Positions 1-6,039 of a stretch of 20,878 nucleotides of DNA are shown piece by piece. Where the stretch lies: the NCBI GenBank assembly GCA_945485605.1, contig CALYSG010000008.1, positions 1 through 20,878 on the forward strand, written 5' to 3'. The DNA is from an uncultured Clostridia bacterium. GTDB lineage: Bacteria; Bacillota; Clostridia; Oscillospirales; CAG-272. How positions within the stretch are numbered: the stretch's first letter is position 1; every line of letters starts with the position of its first letter. The notes under the pieces are model-generated. The model ran no database searches. It was not told where the DNA came from and saw only the letters and a list, made by a program, of their open reading frames with translations. A program made the position numbers and the translations under genes.

Positions 1-724
1 GGCGGGACTTGTCCCCGATGCCGTAGTCGTTGTAGCTACTGTCAGAGCGCTTAAGATGCACGGAGGGCTTGATAAGAGCGAGCTTGCAAGCGAAAATTCA
101 GAAGCACTTATAAAAGGTATACCTAATCTTATGCGCCATGTATTGAATATAAAAAATGTTTACCGCCTTCCTTGCTGTGTGGCGATAAACAGGTTCCCGA
201 CAGATACCGATGCCGAGATAAGACTTGTTGAGGATGCCTGCCGTGATCAGGGCGTCAGGGCTGTCATTTCGGATGTATGGGAGAAAGGCGGAAAGGGCGG
301 CGAGGATCTTGCGCGAGAGGTCGTGCGCCTTTGCGAAGAAGAGAAGGGTGACTTCCGTTTCTCATACGGATCAGATCTGCCTATAAAGGAGAAAATAGAG
401 GCGGTCGTGAAAAAGGTCTACGGCGGAGAAGGGATAAGCCTGACACCGAACGCCGCAAAGCAGATATCAGAGCTTGAGAGGCTCGGATTCGGAAGCCTGC
501 CGGTCTGCATTGCAAAGACTCAATACAGCTTTTCCGACGATCCGAAGAAGCTCGGCGCGCCCGAGGGCTTTACCGTAACGGTCAAGGAGGTAAAGGTTTC
601 TGCCGGAGCGGGCTTTGTCGTTGTCCTTACCGGAGATATCCTTACAATGCCGGGACTTCCGAAGCACCCGGCAGCCGAAAATATTGATGTTACCGATGAC
701 GGCAAGATTATGGGGCTTTTCTGA
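1..724 (+). CDS. fhs: Formate-tetrahydrofolate ligase (C-terminal part, 5' end outside window)
   Basis: Cytoplasmic enzyme that joins formate to tetrahydrofolate using ATP, giving 10-formyl-THF for one-carbon metabolism (Wood-Ljungdahl methyl branch or purine synthesis). The frame is open from base 2, so about 240 C-terminal residues of the usual ~556 are present. The family stretch AVVVVATVRALKMHGG lies at the very start, and LTPNAAKQISELERLGFG, KTQYSFSDDPKKLGAPEGF, GFVVVLTGDILTMPGLP and a terminal DGKIMGLF follow; all are typical of this highly conserved enzyme. The TGA stop is at 722-724, with a strong hairpin terminator about 50 bases downstream, so this is the last gene of its transcript. 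The ATP-binding N-terminal half lies outside the window. The first ATG in the window, at 56, is an internal methionine and not the start. Confidence 0.96.
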   Translation, partial: AGLVPDAVVVVATVRALKMHGGLDKSELASENSEALIKGIPNLMRHVLNIKNVYRLPCCVAINRFPTDTDAEIRLVEDACRDQGVRAVISDVWEKGGKGGEDLAREVVRLCEEEKGDFRFSYGSDLPIKEKIEAVVKKVYGGEGISLTPNAAKQISELERLGFGSLPVCIAKTQYSFSDDPKKLGAPEGFTVTVKEVKVSAGAGFVVVLTGDILTMPGLPKHPAAENIDVTDDGKIMGLF

Positions 725-771
725 ACGTGCAGTTCAGCCGATGAGACACTAAATCTTTAAAATAAAATAAA

Positions 772-812
772 GCCGGTCACCTTCGCGGGTTGCGTGAGGG
801 TGGCCGGTTTTT
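772..812. terminator. Rho-independent terminator between convergent fhs and spo0A
   Basis: A ten-base arm gccggtcacc (772-781) pairs with ggtggccggt (799-808) through one G-U wobble, and a run of five T (808-812) follows. The left flank is A-rich (aataaaataaa), so the same hairpin also ends in a T-rich tract on the minus strand. It can therefore serve both fhs from the left and spo0A from the right. Confidence 0.88.
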
Positions 813-818
813 CGTTTC

Positions 819-1604
819 TCAGTTCAGTTTGTATTTAAGTCTCAGATTATCGGCGATCATAGCAATAAATTCAGAGTTTGTAGGTTTGCCGCGGCTGTTT
901 TGTATCGTGTAGCCGAAATAGCTGTTTAGTGTGTCGACATCGCCGCGATCCCATGCAACCTCTATTGCATGGCGGATAGCGCGTTCAACGCGCGAGGTCG
1001 TTGTCGAATACTTCTTTGCAACGGAAGGATAGAGCACCTTCGTCACCGAGTTGATTATGTCGCTGTCATTGACAGTCAGAAGTATCGCCGTTCGAAGGTA
1101 CTGGTAGCCTTTGATATGCGCGGGAACACCTATTTGATGTATGATCTTTGTTACCTGCGTTTCAATGTCCGGTACGGACTCATCCTGTCGCATTGCAGGA
1201 AGAGTTGTGGGATTTTTCTGTCTGCCTCGAAGTATCTCGGCTATGTGCTCGCAAAGGCTCCCGATGTCGTAGGGCTTCAACAGGCAAAGCTCGGCTCCGG
1301 CTCCCATAGCCTCAAGAAAGATATTCTGATTCGATACCATGGATACTATAATAAAGGAAGGACGTTTGTCGCGCCCGTAATCGAGCTTAGCGGAATTTCT
1401 GAGAACGCCTATGCCATCGAGCTTGGACAGCCATATATCTACTATCGCGACATCGGGGTGAAAGCGTCCGAGCTTTTGCATTGCTTCGTCGCCGTTTGAC
1501 GCCTCCTCAATAAAGCGGTATCCGGCTCTTGCCAGTCCGTCACGCAAAAGTTGACGTTGTCCGGGGTTTTCATCGGCAATAAGAATTTTTGCATTGTATT
1601 CCAT
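819..1604 (-). CDS. spo0A: Sporulation master response regulator Spo0A
   Basis: Phosphorelay-controlled DNA-binding regulator that commits the cell to sporulation; cytoplasmic, 261 residues (usual ~265). An N-terminal receiver domain (about 5-128) has acidic residues D11 and E12, phospho-acceptor D56 in the context IVDIWLSKLDG, S88 and K110 (LLKPYD). The C-terminal effector domain (about 148-258) carries the near-invariant Spo0A signature, including IGVPAHIKGYQYLR, SRVERAIRHAIEVAW and GKPTNSEFIAMIAD, so the identification is secure. The loop after D56 reads WLSKLDG where most Spo0A proteins have xMPxLDG, so the usual proline is lost. The ATG at 1604-1602 has the Shine-Dalgarno GGAGGA six bases upstream. 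In many Clostridia and Bacilli spo0A follows spoIVB; here it stands alone, convergent with fhs. A good sigma-A promoter lies upstream; no clear 0A box was seen. Confidence 0.97.
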   Translation of the reverse strand: MEYNAKILIADENPGQRQLLRDGLARAGYRFIEEASNGDEAMQKLGRFHPDVAIVDIWLSKLDGIGVLRNSAKLDYGRDKRPSFIIVSMVSNQNIFLEAMGAGAELCLLKPYDIGSLCEHIAEILRGRQKNPTTLPAMRQDESVPDIETQVTKIIHQIGVPAHIKGYQYLRTAILLTVNDSDIINSVTKVLYPSVAKKYSTTTSRVERAIRHAIEVAWDRGDVDTLNSYFGYTIQNSRGKPTNSEFIAMIADNLRLKYKLN

Positions 1605-1651
1605 GTTTTTTCCTCCGTTTGTTTTGGTTTGTGTCTTAAACTGACAGCAAT

Positions 1652-1680
1652 ATTATACCATTAATTACCAAAAATGGCAA
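1652..1680 (-). promoter_or_regulatory. Sigma-A promoter of spo0A
   Basis: Read on the minus strand, TTGCCA (1680-1675) and TATAAT (1657-1652) are separated by exactly 17 bases. The -10 is perfect and the -35 matches at four of six positions. It lies about 48 bases upstream of the spo0A start codon. Upstream of it the region is AT-rich and contains three TTACC-type motifs. A second TATAAT (1726-1721, minus) has no recognisable -35. Confidence 0.72.
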
Positions 1681-1819
1681 TAGCTTTGAAGACATAATAA
1701 TTTACAAACTTTACCGTAAAATTATAGTTAAATTTACCAAAAAAAGGTATTTTGCCTTGCACAAGTAAAAAACAACATGAAAAATAAGTCATTGTAAGAT
1801 GATTTTTTCACCGCATTGC

Positions 1820-1849
1820 GTATACTTGTTTTGATTGATGCCAAATAAT
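1820..1849 (+). promoter_or_regulatory. Candidate mother-cell (sigma-E-like) promoter of the spore-protein pair
   Basis: GTATACT (1820-1826) resembles the sigma-E -35 KMATATT at five of seven positions. After a 15-base spacer, CAAATAAT (1842-1849) matches the -10 CATACAHT at six of eight. The spacing fits sigma-E promoters (14-15). No good sigma-A pair was seen between 1740 and 1881. Because the genes downstream are spore-associated, sporulation-specific control is reasonable, but this rests on eyeballed consensus only; the -10 also resembles the sigma-K form CATANNNTA with one mismatch. Confidence 0.35.
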
Positions 1850-1881
1850 AGATCGAACCCAAAACAAGGAGGATACAAAAA

Positions 1882-2058
1882 ATGACATCCAAAGAACTTC
1901 TTTATGTTGAAGACGCGCTGAGTCACGCAAAATACTTTGAAACCCTATGCCGTGAGACGGCATCGCAGATCAGCGATCCGGAGCTGAAAAATTATGTTGA
2001 GCAGATGACGCAGAAGCATACTGCGTGCTACGCGAAATTTTACTCTCTGCTCGGTTAA
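1882..2058 (+). CDS. Small spore-associated protein (58 aa) upstream of CotF-like gene
   Basis: A 58-codon gene, beginning MTSKELLYVEDALSHAKYF and ending YAKFYSLLG, preceded by a strong AAGGAGG (1866-1872) nine bases before the ATG. The predicted protein is a helical hairpin with the pattern LLYVEDALSHAKYFE then DPELKNYVEQMTQKH. It resembles the short ferritin-like or CotF-related small proteins that in Clostridia usually lie directly before a Coat_F gene. Its stop overlaps the Shine-Dalgarno of the next gene, and the two starts face the same transcript, so the pair is surely co-transcribed. Role: probably a spore coat or spore-surface component made late in sporulation, inferred from neighbour and resemblance. 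There is no signal peptide or membrane segment. It is short and easily missed by gene callers with a length cut-off. Confidence 0.8.
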   Translation: MTSKELLYVEDALSHAKYFETLCRETASQISDPELKNYVEQMTQKHTACYAKFYSLLG

Positions 2059-2068
2059 GGAGGAAAAA

Positions 2069-2320
2069 ATGAACGACAAGGATCTTATGGAAAACCTTTT
2101 GCTCGTGCAGAAGGGCGCATGCGACCTCTATATGCACGGTGCCATTGAATCGTCTACTCAGAATGTGCATACAACCTTCAAAACAGCGTTCGACGATGCA
2201 CTGAAGACTCAGAATGATATCTATAATAAGATGTCGGCTAAAGGATGGTACAAGAACGAGCAGGTCGAACAGACGAAAATTACCGAGGCAAAAAACAAAT
2301 TTTCACAGGCTAAGGCATAA
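2069..2320 (+). CDS. CotF-family spore coat protein
   Basis: An 83-residue protein of the Coat_F family (spore coat protein F-like, a ferritin-like helical hairpin). The family pattern is visible in MNDKDLMENLLLVQKGACDL, then YMHGAIESSTQNVH, then the second helix with IYNKMSAKGWYKNEQVEQ. Conserved CotF-like features are the acidic-asparagine start, the YMHGAIES turn and the KGWY motif near residues 58-61. It likely goes to the spore coat or outer spore layers during mother-cell gene expression. AAGGAGG at 2057-2063 precedes the ATG and overlaps the stop of the 58-aa gene, indicating translational coupling. A hairpin terminator follows 11 bases after the stop, so this is a two-gene operon. The exact layer and partner proteins cannot be told from sequence. 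Confidence 0.88.
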   Translation: MNDKDLMENLLLVQKGACDLYMHGAIESSTQNVHTTFKTAFDDALKTQNDIYNKMSAKGWYKNEQVEQTKITEAKNKFSQAKA

Positions 2321-2330
2321 ACGAGCATAG

Positions 2331-2362
2331 TTCCCCCGACTTATATGTTGGGGGAGTTTTTT
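2331..2362 (+). terminator. Rho-independent terminator of the spore-protein operon
   Basis: The arm cccccgac (2333-2340) pairs with gttggggg (2347-2354), one G-U pair, around a six-base loop; a run of six T follows at 2357-2362. It sits directly after the CotF-like gene and insulates it from the SRP RNA promoter at 2400. Confidence 0.88.
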
Positions 2363-2399
2363 ATGTTAAAATATAGTATCAAAAAATATCTAACAGGTA

Positions 2400-2428
2400 T
2401 TGCAAAAGCAAAAGAAATCTGATATAAT
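2400..2428 (+). promoter_or_regulatory. Strong sigma-A promoter of the SRP RNA gene
   Basis: TTGCAA (2400-2405) and TATAAT (2423-2428) are separated by 17 bases; the -10 is perfect and the -35 matches four of six. Expected transcription start is about 2434-2436, which coincides with the first base of the long-range closing helix of the SRP RNA. It is probably also the main promoter for dnaX and the genes after it. Confidence 0.82.
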
Positions 2429-2434
2429 AACCGT

Positions 2435-2711
2435 TGAGGTCATACTAACCGGGGAGGTAGCGGCGCCCTGTACCTGAAATCCGCTGTAGCAGGGGTTAAC
2501 TCCTCATCTGAGGGTAATATTTATACGACAGAGCCGTTTGTCAGAGCGTTGACGGGTGGGTCCCGCGCAATCGGGCACCGTGAACCATGTCAGGCGGGGG
2601 ACCGAGCAGCATTAAGCGGATCTCCCGGTGTGCCGCGGGGATGCCTGCCCCGAGCCGAGAGAACGGTAATCGCGTAGGAATAGAATTCGATCTTGAGGTG
2701 TATGACCTTAC
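2435..2711 (+). ncRNA. ffs: Signal recognition particle RNA, large (Firmicutes) type
   Basis: RNA scaffold of the signal recognition particle, which with Ffh targets nascent membrane and secreted proteins. The S-domain is unmistakable: GGTGGGTCCCGCGCAA, then GAACCATGTCAGG (2583-2594), a capped helix, AGCAGCATTAAG (2605-2616), then GTGCCGCGGGGATGCCTG. The Ffh-binding tip is cgg-GGGA-ccg (2595-2604), so the tetraloop is GGGA, a GNRA loop, rather than the common GGAA. The 5' part (about 2451-2515) has the Alu-type domain of long Firmicutes SRP RNAs, and AGGTCATAC (2437-2445) pairs perfectly with GTATGACCT (2700-2708) to close the whole molecule. Length is about 275 nt. The position directly before dnaX-ybaB-recR is the usual one in Firmicutes. 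The ends are set from the promoter and closing helix, accurate to a few bases. Confidence 0.95.
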
Positions 2712-2717
2712 TTTTTT
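2700..2717 (+). terminator. T-run at the 3' end of the SRP RNA (weak or leaky terminator)
   Basis: The 3' strand of the SRP closing helix (2700-2708) is followed by TAC and six T (2712-2717). The helix partner is 255 bases upstream, so this is not a classical local hairpin; a small local pairing AGGT...ACCT (about 2697-2708) is also possible. It plausibly marks the SRP RNA 3' end while letting some polymerase continue into dnaX. Confidence 0.35.
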
Positions 2718-2736
2718 AAGGAAACGGAGTGATACT

Positions 2737-4356
2737 ATGCACCAGGCACTTTATCGCAAATGGCGACCGAAGAGCTTTGATGATGTTTACGGACAGGAGC
2801 ATATCACTTCGGTCCTTCGTTACGAAATTGAACACGGTAAGCTGAGTCATGCATACCTCTTTTGCGGTTCGCGCGGAGTGGGAAAGACTACCTGCGCAAA
2901 GATACTTGCAAAGGCGGTCAACTGCGAGCATCCGGTAAACGGAGAACCCTGCGGAGTCTGTGACGCATGCCGCGCTGTCGAGGAGGGAACGGCTACCGAT
3001 GTTCTCGAGATGGACGCCGCGTCGAACAACGGAGTGGATAATATAAGAGACATACGAGATGAGGTCGTTTTTGCACCTTCGCAGCTCAAATACAGGGTAT
3101 ATATCGTCGACGAGGTCCATATGCTCTCACAGAGTGCCTTCAATGCACTGCTTAAAACGCTTGAGGAACCCCCGTCCTATGTGATATTTATACTTGCGAC
3201 AACAGAACAGCATAAGTTACCGGCAACTATCGTCTCGAGATGCCAGCGCTTTGAATTCAGAAGGATCCCGACCCCCGTGTTGTCGGACAGACTGAATTTT
3301 ATCGCGGAGAAAGAGAATATCGATCTTACTCCCGACGCCTCGCATTTACTTGCGCGGCTGGCTCAGGGAGGAATGAGGGATGCCATAAGCCTGCTTGAAC
3401 TTTGCTCCGGCAGCGGAGAGAGAATAACTCCGTCGCTTGTCTGCGATACTGTCGGAAGCACAGGACGCGAACAGACCCTGAAAATAGCAAAAGCGGTCAG
3501 CACCAAGGATTACGATACTATATTTTCCGAGATAGACTCGCTTGTCAGCTCATCAAAGAGCATAGCGGTTTTCTGCCAGGATATGATCTCGTTTTGGCGC
3601 GATATGTTGGTTTTCCGATCTTCGGAAAATGCATCGGAATACCTTGACCTTACCGATGCGGAGACCGAGGAGCTTGCTGCTATCGCCGGTAAGTTCACAA
3701 AGGAAACGCTTCTTTGGCATTGCGGACTGCTTGATGACGCTCTTGCAAGGATAAACCGCGCGGCGTCGACGGCAAGGATCACGGCGGAGCTTACACTTAT
3801 CAGGATGTGCGACGAAAAGTTGGATAACAGGACAGATGCTCTGCTGTCAAGGATATCTAAGCTCGAGGCTGTACGCTTTTCCAATCCGACTGTTCAGCCC
3901 GAGAAGTCCTATGAAACGCCCGTTTCCGATAATGAAAACGAAGACGAGAAGCCTTATGTCACCGTAACTGAGGATAAGACGGTAAAAAGCAATATTGTTA
4001 ATAATGAAAAAGCCTCATCTGCCGCGACGACGTATGGTAAGCGAGTCCTTCGACCGTTGCGCGCATGGGCAGATATACTTGACGAGATAAGATCGTCCGA
4101 TATAGTGAAATGGATAAACCTCAATGCGGCATCGGCTTATACCGATGAAAGCGGTAACGCGATAATTCGATTTGACAGCGACTTTCAGCGTAGACGCGCC
4201 GAGGAAACAGTGTCGGTCGGAGAACTTTCGCAGATAGTGTCATCGCATAACGGACAAGCGATCAATGTCGTATTTGAAACCGCCCCGTCGTCCGGCGGAG
4301 CGAGTGACGAAATAATAGACGAAATACTTGATAGTCTGGAGGAAAACTTGAAATGA
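2737..4356 (+). CDS. dnaX: DNA polymerase III subunit gamma/tau (clamp loader)
   Basis: ATPase subunit of the replicative clamp loader, which opens and loads the beta clamp. It is 539 residues from the ATG at 2737, where CGGAG lies seven bases upstream and the protein begins MHQALYRKWRPKSFDDVYGQ, the invariant family N-terminus. The same frame is open back to 2587, but that part lies inside the SRP RNA and is not coding. Walker A is GSRGVGKT (44-51); the zinc cysteines are C63, C72, C75 and C78; Walker B is VYIVDEVH with D125-E126; the sensor/arginine-finger SRC is at 167-169. The C-terminal third (about 390-539) has an acidic, low-complexity linker followed by the tau-like domain. No convincing gamma-making frameshift site was seen. 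The stop overlaps the ybaB start by four bases (ATGA), so the two are translationally coupled. Confidence 0.96.
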   Translation: MHQALYRKWRPKSFDDVYGQEHITSVLRYEIEHGKLSHAYLFCGSRGVGKTTCAKILAKAVNCEHPVNGEPCGVCDACRAVEEGTATDVLEMDAASNNGVDNIRDIRDEVVFAPSQLKYRVYIVDEVHMLSQSAFNALLKTLEEPPSYVIFILATTEQHKLPATIVSRCQRFEFRRIPTPVLSDRLNFIAEKENIDLTPDASHLLARLAQGGMRDAISLLELCSGSGERITPSLVCDTVGSTGREQTLKIAKAVSTKDYDTIFSEIDSLVSSSKSIAVFCQDMISFWRDMLVFRSSENASEYLDLTDAETEELAAIAGKFTKETLLWHCGLLDDALARINRAASTARITAELTLIRMCDEKLDNRTDALLSRISKLEAVRFSNPTVQPEKSYETPVSDNENEDEKPYVTVTEDKTVKSNIVNNEKASSAATTYGKRVLRPLRAWADILDEIRSSDIVKWINLNAASAYTDESGNAIIRFDSDFQRRRAEETVSVGELSQIVSSHNGQAINVVFETAPSSGGASDEIIDEILDSLEENLK

Positions 4357-4706
4357 GAGCAAACATACCGAAGGGAATGGGCGGCGGAGCGCAGAATATG
4401 AACGCCATGATAAGACAGGCACAGAAGCTCCAGGAGGAAGCCGCCGAGCTTCAGGCGGACCTTGATGCCCGCGAATACGATATTTCCGCAGGCGGCGGAA
4501 TGGTGAAGCTGAAAATAAACGGCAAGCATGAGGTACTCGGTATCGAGATATCCCCCGACATAGTCGATCCCGATGACGTCGAAACCCTTTCCGATATTAT
4601 CACTGCGGCGGTCAATGAAGGTATCAAACGCGTTGACGAAACGAACAGCAAGGAAATGGGCAAACTCACCGGCAGCTTCGGCGGCGGATTTCCCGGGCTG
4701 TTCTGA
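4353..4706 (+). CDS. ybaB: Nucleoid-associated protein, YbaB/EbfC family
   Basis: Small dimeric DNA-binding protein of the YbaB/EbfC family, 117 residues (usual ~105), thought to bind the nucleoid. The N-terminus is Gly/Met-rich, then a long amphipathic helix with MIRQAQKLQEEAAELQ (about 19-34). The central beta region contains GGGMVKLKINGKHEVLGIEI, followed by SPDIVDPDDVETLSDII and the C-terminal helix AAVNEGIKRVDE. All are family hallmarks. The C-terminal tail is Gly/Phe-rich (GSFGGGFPGLF), also typical. GGAGG lies upstream of the ATG, inside the end of dnaX, and the start overlaps the dnaX stop. It sits between dnaX and recR, its usual place in Firmicutes; the order suggests a link to replication or repair, but its exact role is not settled. 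Confidence 0.95.
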   Translation: MRANIPKGMGGGAQNMNAMIRQAQKLQEEAAELQADLDAREYDISAGGGMVKLKINGKHEVLGIEISPDIVDPDDVETLSDIITAAVNEGIKRVDETNSKEMGKLTGSFGGGFPGLF

Positions 4707-4709
4707 TAT

Positions 4710-5312
4710 ATGGCTGAATATATAGAGTCACTTCAGCGCCTTTCGGAGCAATTCGGAAGGCTTCCCGGTGTCGGAAGAAAATCGGCTATGCGTATGGCTT
4801 ATGCCGTGCTTGAACTGACCGACGAGGAAGCGCTCGACTTCTCTAAGGCGATCACAGATGCAAAGGAGAAGATACACCTATGCCCGGTATGTAAGAACCT
4901 TACTGACCGTGAGCTCTGCCCGGTATGCTCCGATGTTTCAAGGGACAGGGGCGTTATCTGCGTCGTAGAGGATCCGAAAGATGTTGCTGCATTTGAGAAG
5001 GTAAGGGAATTCAACGGTGTCTATCACGTTCTTCACGGTGTGATCTCTCCCGTTAACGGCGTCACCCCCGATAAGCTGTATATAAGGGAGTTGCTTGAGC
5101 GAATCGGTGCCGACGATGGCATACGCGAAATTATCGTCGCGACCAACCCGAATGTTGAGGGGGAGGCAACCGCCATGTATATATCAAAACTGATCCGTCC
5201 GCTCGGGGTAAAGGTTACGCGCCTTGCCTACGGTATGCCGGTCGGAGGTGATCTTGAATATGCCGACGAGGTTACGCTTTTCCGAGCACTTCAAGGTCGG
5301 CGCGACGTATGA
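4710..5312 (+). CDS. recR: Recombination mediator protein RecR
   Basis: RecR works with RecF and RecO to load RecA onto SSB-covered single-stranded gaps. It is 200 residues, the normal length. The helix-hairpin-helix is at about 8-30 with FGRLPGVGRKSAMRMA; the zinc finger has C58, C61, C70 and C73 in CPVCKNLTDRELCPVC; the Toprim domain (about 80-175) includes CVVEDPKDVAAFE with E87 and NPNVEGEATAMYI; the Walker-B-like C-terminal segment includes RLAYGMPVGGDLEYAD. The ATG lies only three bases after the ybaB stop and has no strong Shine-Dalgarno, so translation probably depends on coupling to ybaB. It is the third gene of the SRP-dnaX-ybaB-recR unit. Confidence 0.97.
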   Translation: MAEYIESLQRLSEQFGRLPGVGRKSAMRMAYAVLELTDEEALDFSKAITDAKEKIHLCPVCKNLTDRELCPVCSDVSRDRGVICVVEDPKDVAAFEKVREFNGVYHVLHGVISPVNGVTPDKLYIRELLERIGADDGIREIIVATNPNVEGEATAMYISKLIRPLGVKVTRLAYGMPVGGDLEYADEVTLFRALQGRRDV

Positions 5313-5342
5313 TATTGGTTATTTTTACAAAGGAGAAAAAAT

Positions 5343-5882
5343 ATGTCCAAAGAAAAGAAAAAGAGTACCTTTTGGGCTGACTTCAAGAAGTTTATCTCAA
5401 AGGGTAACGTTGTCGACATGGCAGTCGGCGTTGTCATAGGCGGAGCTTTCGGTAAGATAGTTACGGGTCTTGTGAACTACATAATCAACCCAGTCGTAAG
5501 CCTCCTTACCGGTAGCGGAGATCTCGATTCGCTCAAAACCGTTCTCGTCCCCGAGGAAATCGTTGACGAGGTGGTTAAGCAAAAAGAGGTAGCGATACTT
5601 TGGGGCACATGGATCCAGACGATAATTGACTTTTTGATCGTTGCTTTCTGTATTTTCCTTGTGCTTCGCCTTATCACAAAGGCGAGAGCTACACTCGAGA
5701 GGAAAAAGATCGCCGAAGAGGAAGCTAAGGCAGCCGAGGCAACCGCAAAAGCCGAAGCAGAGAAGAAAGCAAACGCAGAAGCAGCAGCTGCAGCCGCCGC
5801 AAGACAGAGGCAGCTTGAAGACAGCCTTCTCAATCAGGAAAAATTGCTTGAGAAGATATGCGAAGCAGTTTCAAAAAAATAA
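5343..5882 (+). CDS. mscL: Large-conductance mechanosensitive channel MscL, with extended C-terminus
   Basis: Membrane channel that opens under high tension to release solutes on hypo-osmotic shock. It is 179 residues, longer than the usual 120-150. The N-terminal amphipathic helix is followed by the signature FISKGNVVDMAVGVVIGGAF (about 17-36) leading into TM1, a periplasmic-type loop (about 57-82), and TM2 with TIIDFLIVAFCIFLVLRLI (about 93-111). After TM2 there is a charged, alanine-rich helical segment (about 113-155, many EEAKAAEA-type repeats), then a short helix with LLEKICEAV. The extension should lengthen the cytoplasmic helical bundle. AAGGAG stands just before the ATG; the gap to recR is 30 bases with no terminator, so it is probably read from the dnaX transcript. 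A strong terminator follows. Confidence 0.95.
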   Translation: MSKEKKKSTFWADFKKFISKGNVVDMAVGVVIGGAFGKIVTGLVNYIINPVVSLLTGSGDLDSLKTVLVPEEIVDEVVKQKEVAILWGTWIQTIIDFLIVAFCIFLVLRLITKARATLERKKIAEEEAKAAEATAKAEAEKKANAEAAAAAAARQRQLEDSLLNQEKLLEKICEAVSKK

Positions 5883-5935
5883 CTACGCAAAATATCTATA
5901 GCGGAATAGATAGGCGCCGGTAACGGCGTATTTAT

Positions 5936-5987
5936 GCAAAAGGCAATGTGATCGAAAAGAACACATTGCCTTTTGCTTTTTATTTTT
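5936..5987 (+). terminator. Rho-independent terminator after mscL
   Basis: A perfect 15-base stem, gcaaaaggcaatgtg (5936-5950) with cacattgccttttgc (5962-5976), has an 11-base loop and a broken T-tract (5977-5987). It ends the dnaX-mscL transcript. Just upstream lies a small hairpin cgccg-gtaa-cggcg (5915-5928) with a GNRA-type loop and no T-run. On the minus strand the stem is not followed by a real T-run, so termination of addA from the right is less clear. Confidence 0.93.
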
Positions 5988-6039
5988 ATTACCTTTTTTG
6001 CGCCCTCGCTTGGGTGCGTAAGCTTTGTGGCGGATATTT

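Noticed and set aside
969..1499. 176-codon open frame on the plus strand opposite spo0A
   Set aside because: It is the antisense shadow of a certain gene, with no recognisable protein motif or ribosome site.
1605..1881. 0A box or riboswitch in the spo0A upstream region
   Set aside because: The nearest match to TGTCGAA has two mismatches, and no conserved riboswitch core is visible.
2587..2736. N-terminal extension of DnaX starting at ATG 2587
   Set aside because: It lies inside the SRP RNA S-domain; the start at 2737 has a Shine-Dalgarno and the family N-terminus.
3980..4020. A-rich stretches in dnaX as a possible programmed frameshift for gamma
   Set aside because: The runs are only five A and there is no supporting stem-loop or Shine-Dalgarno; this does not meet the known A AAA AAG type.
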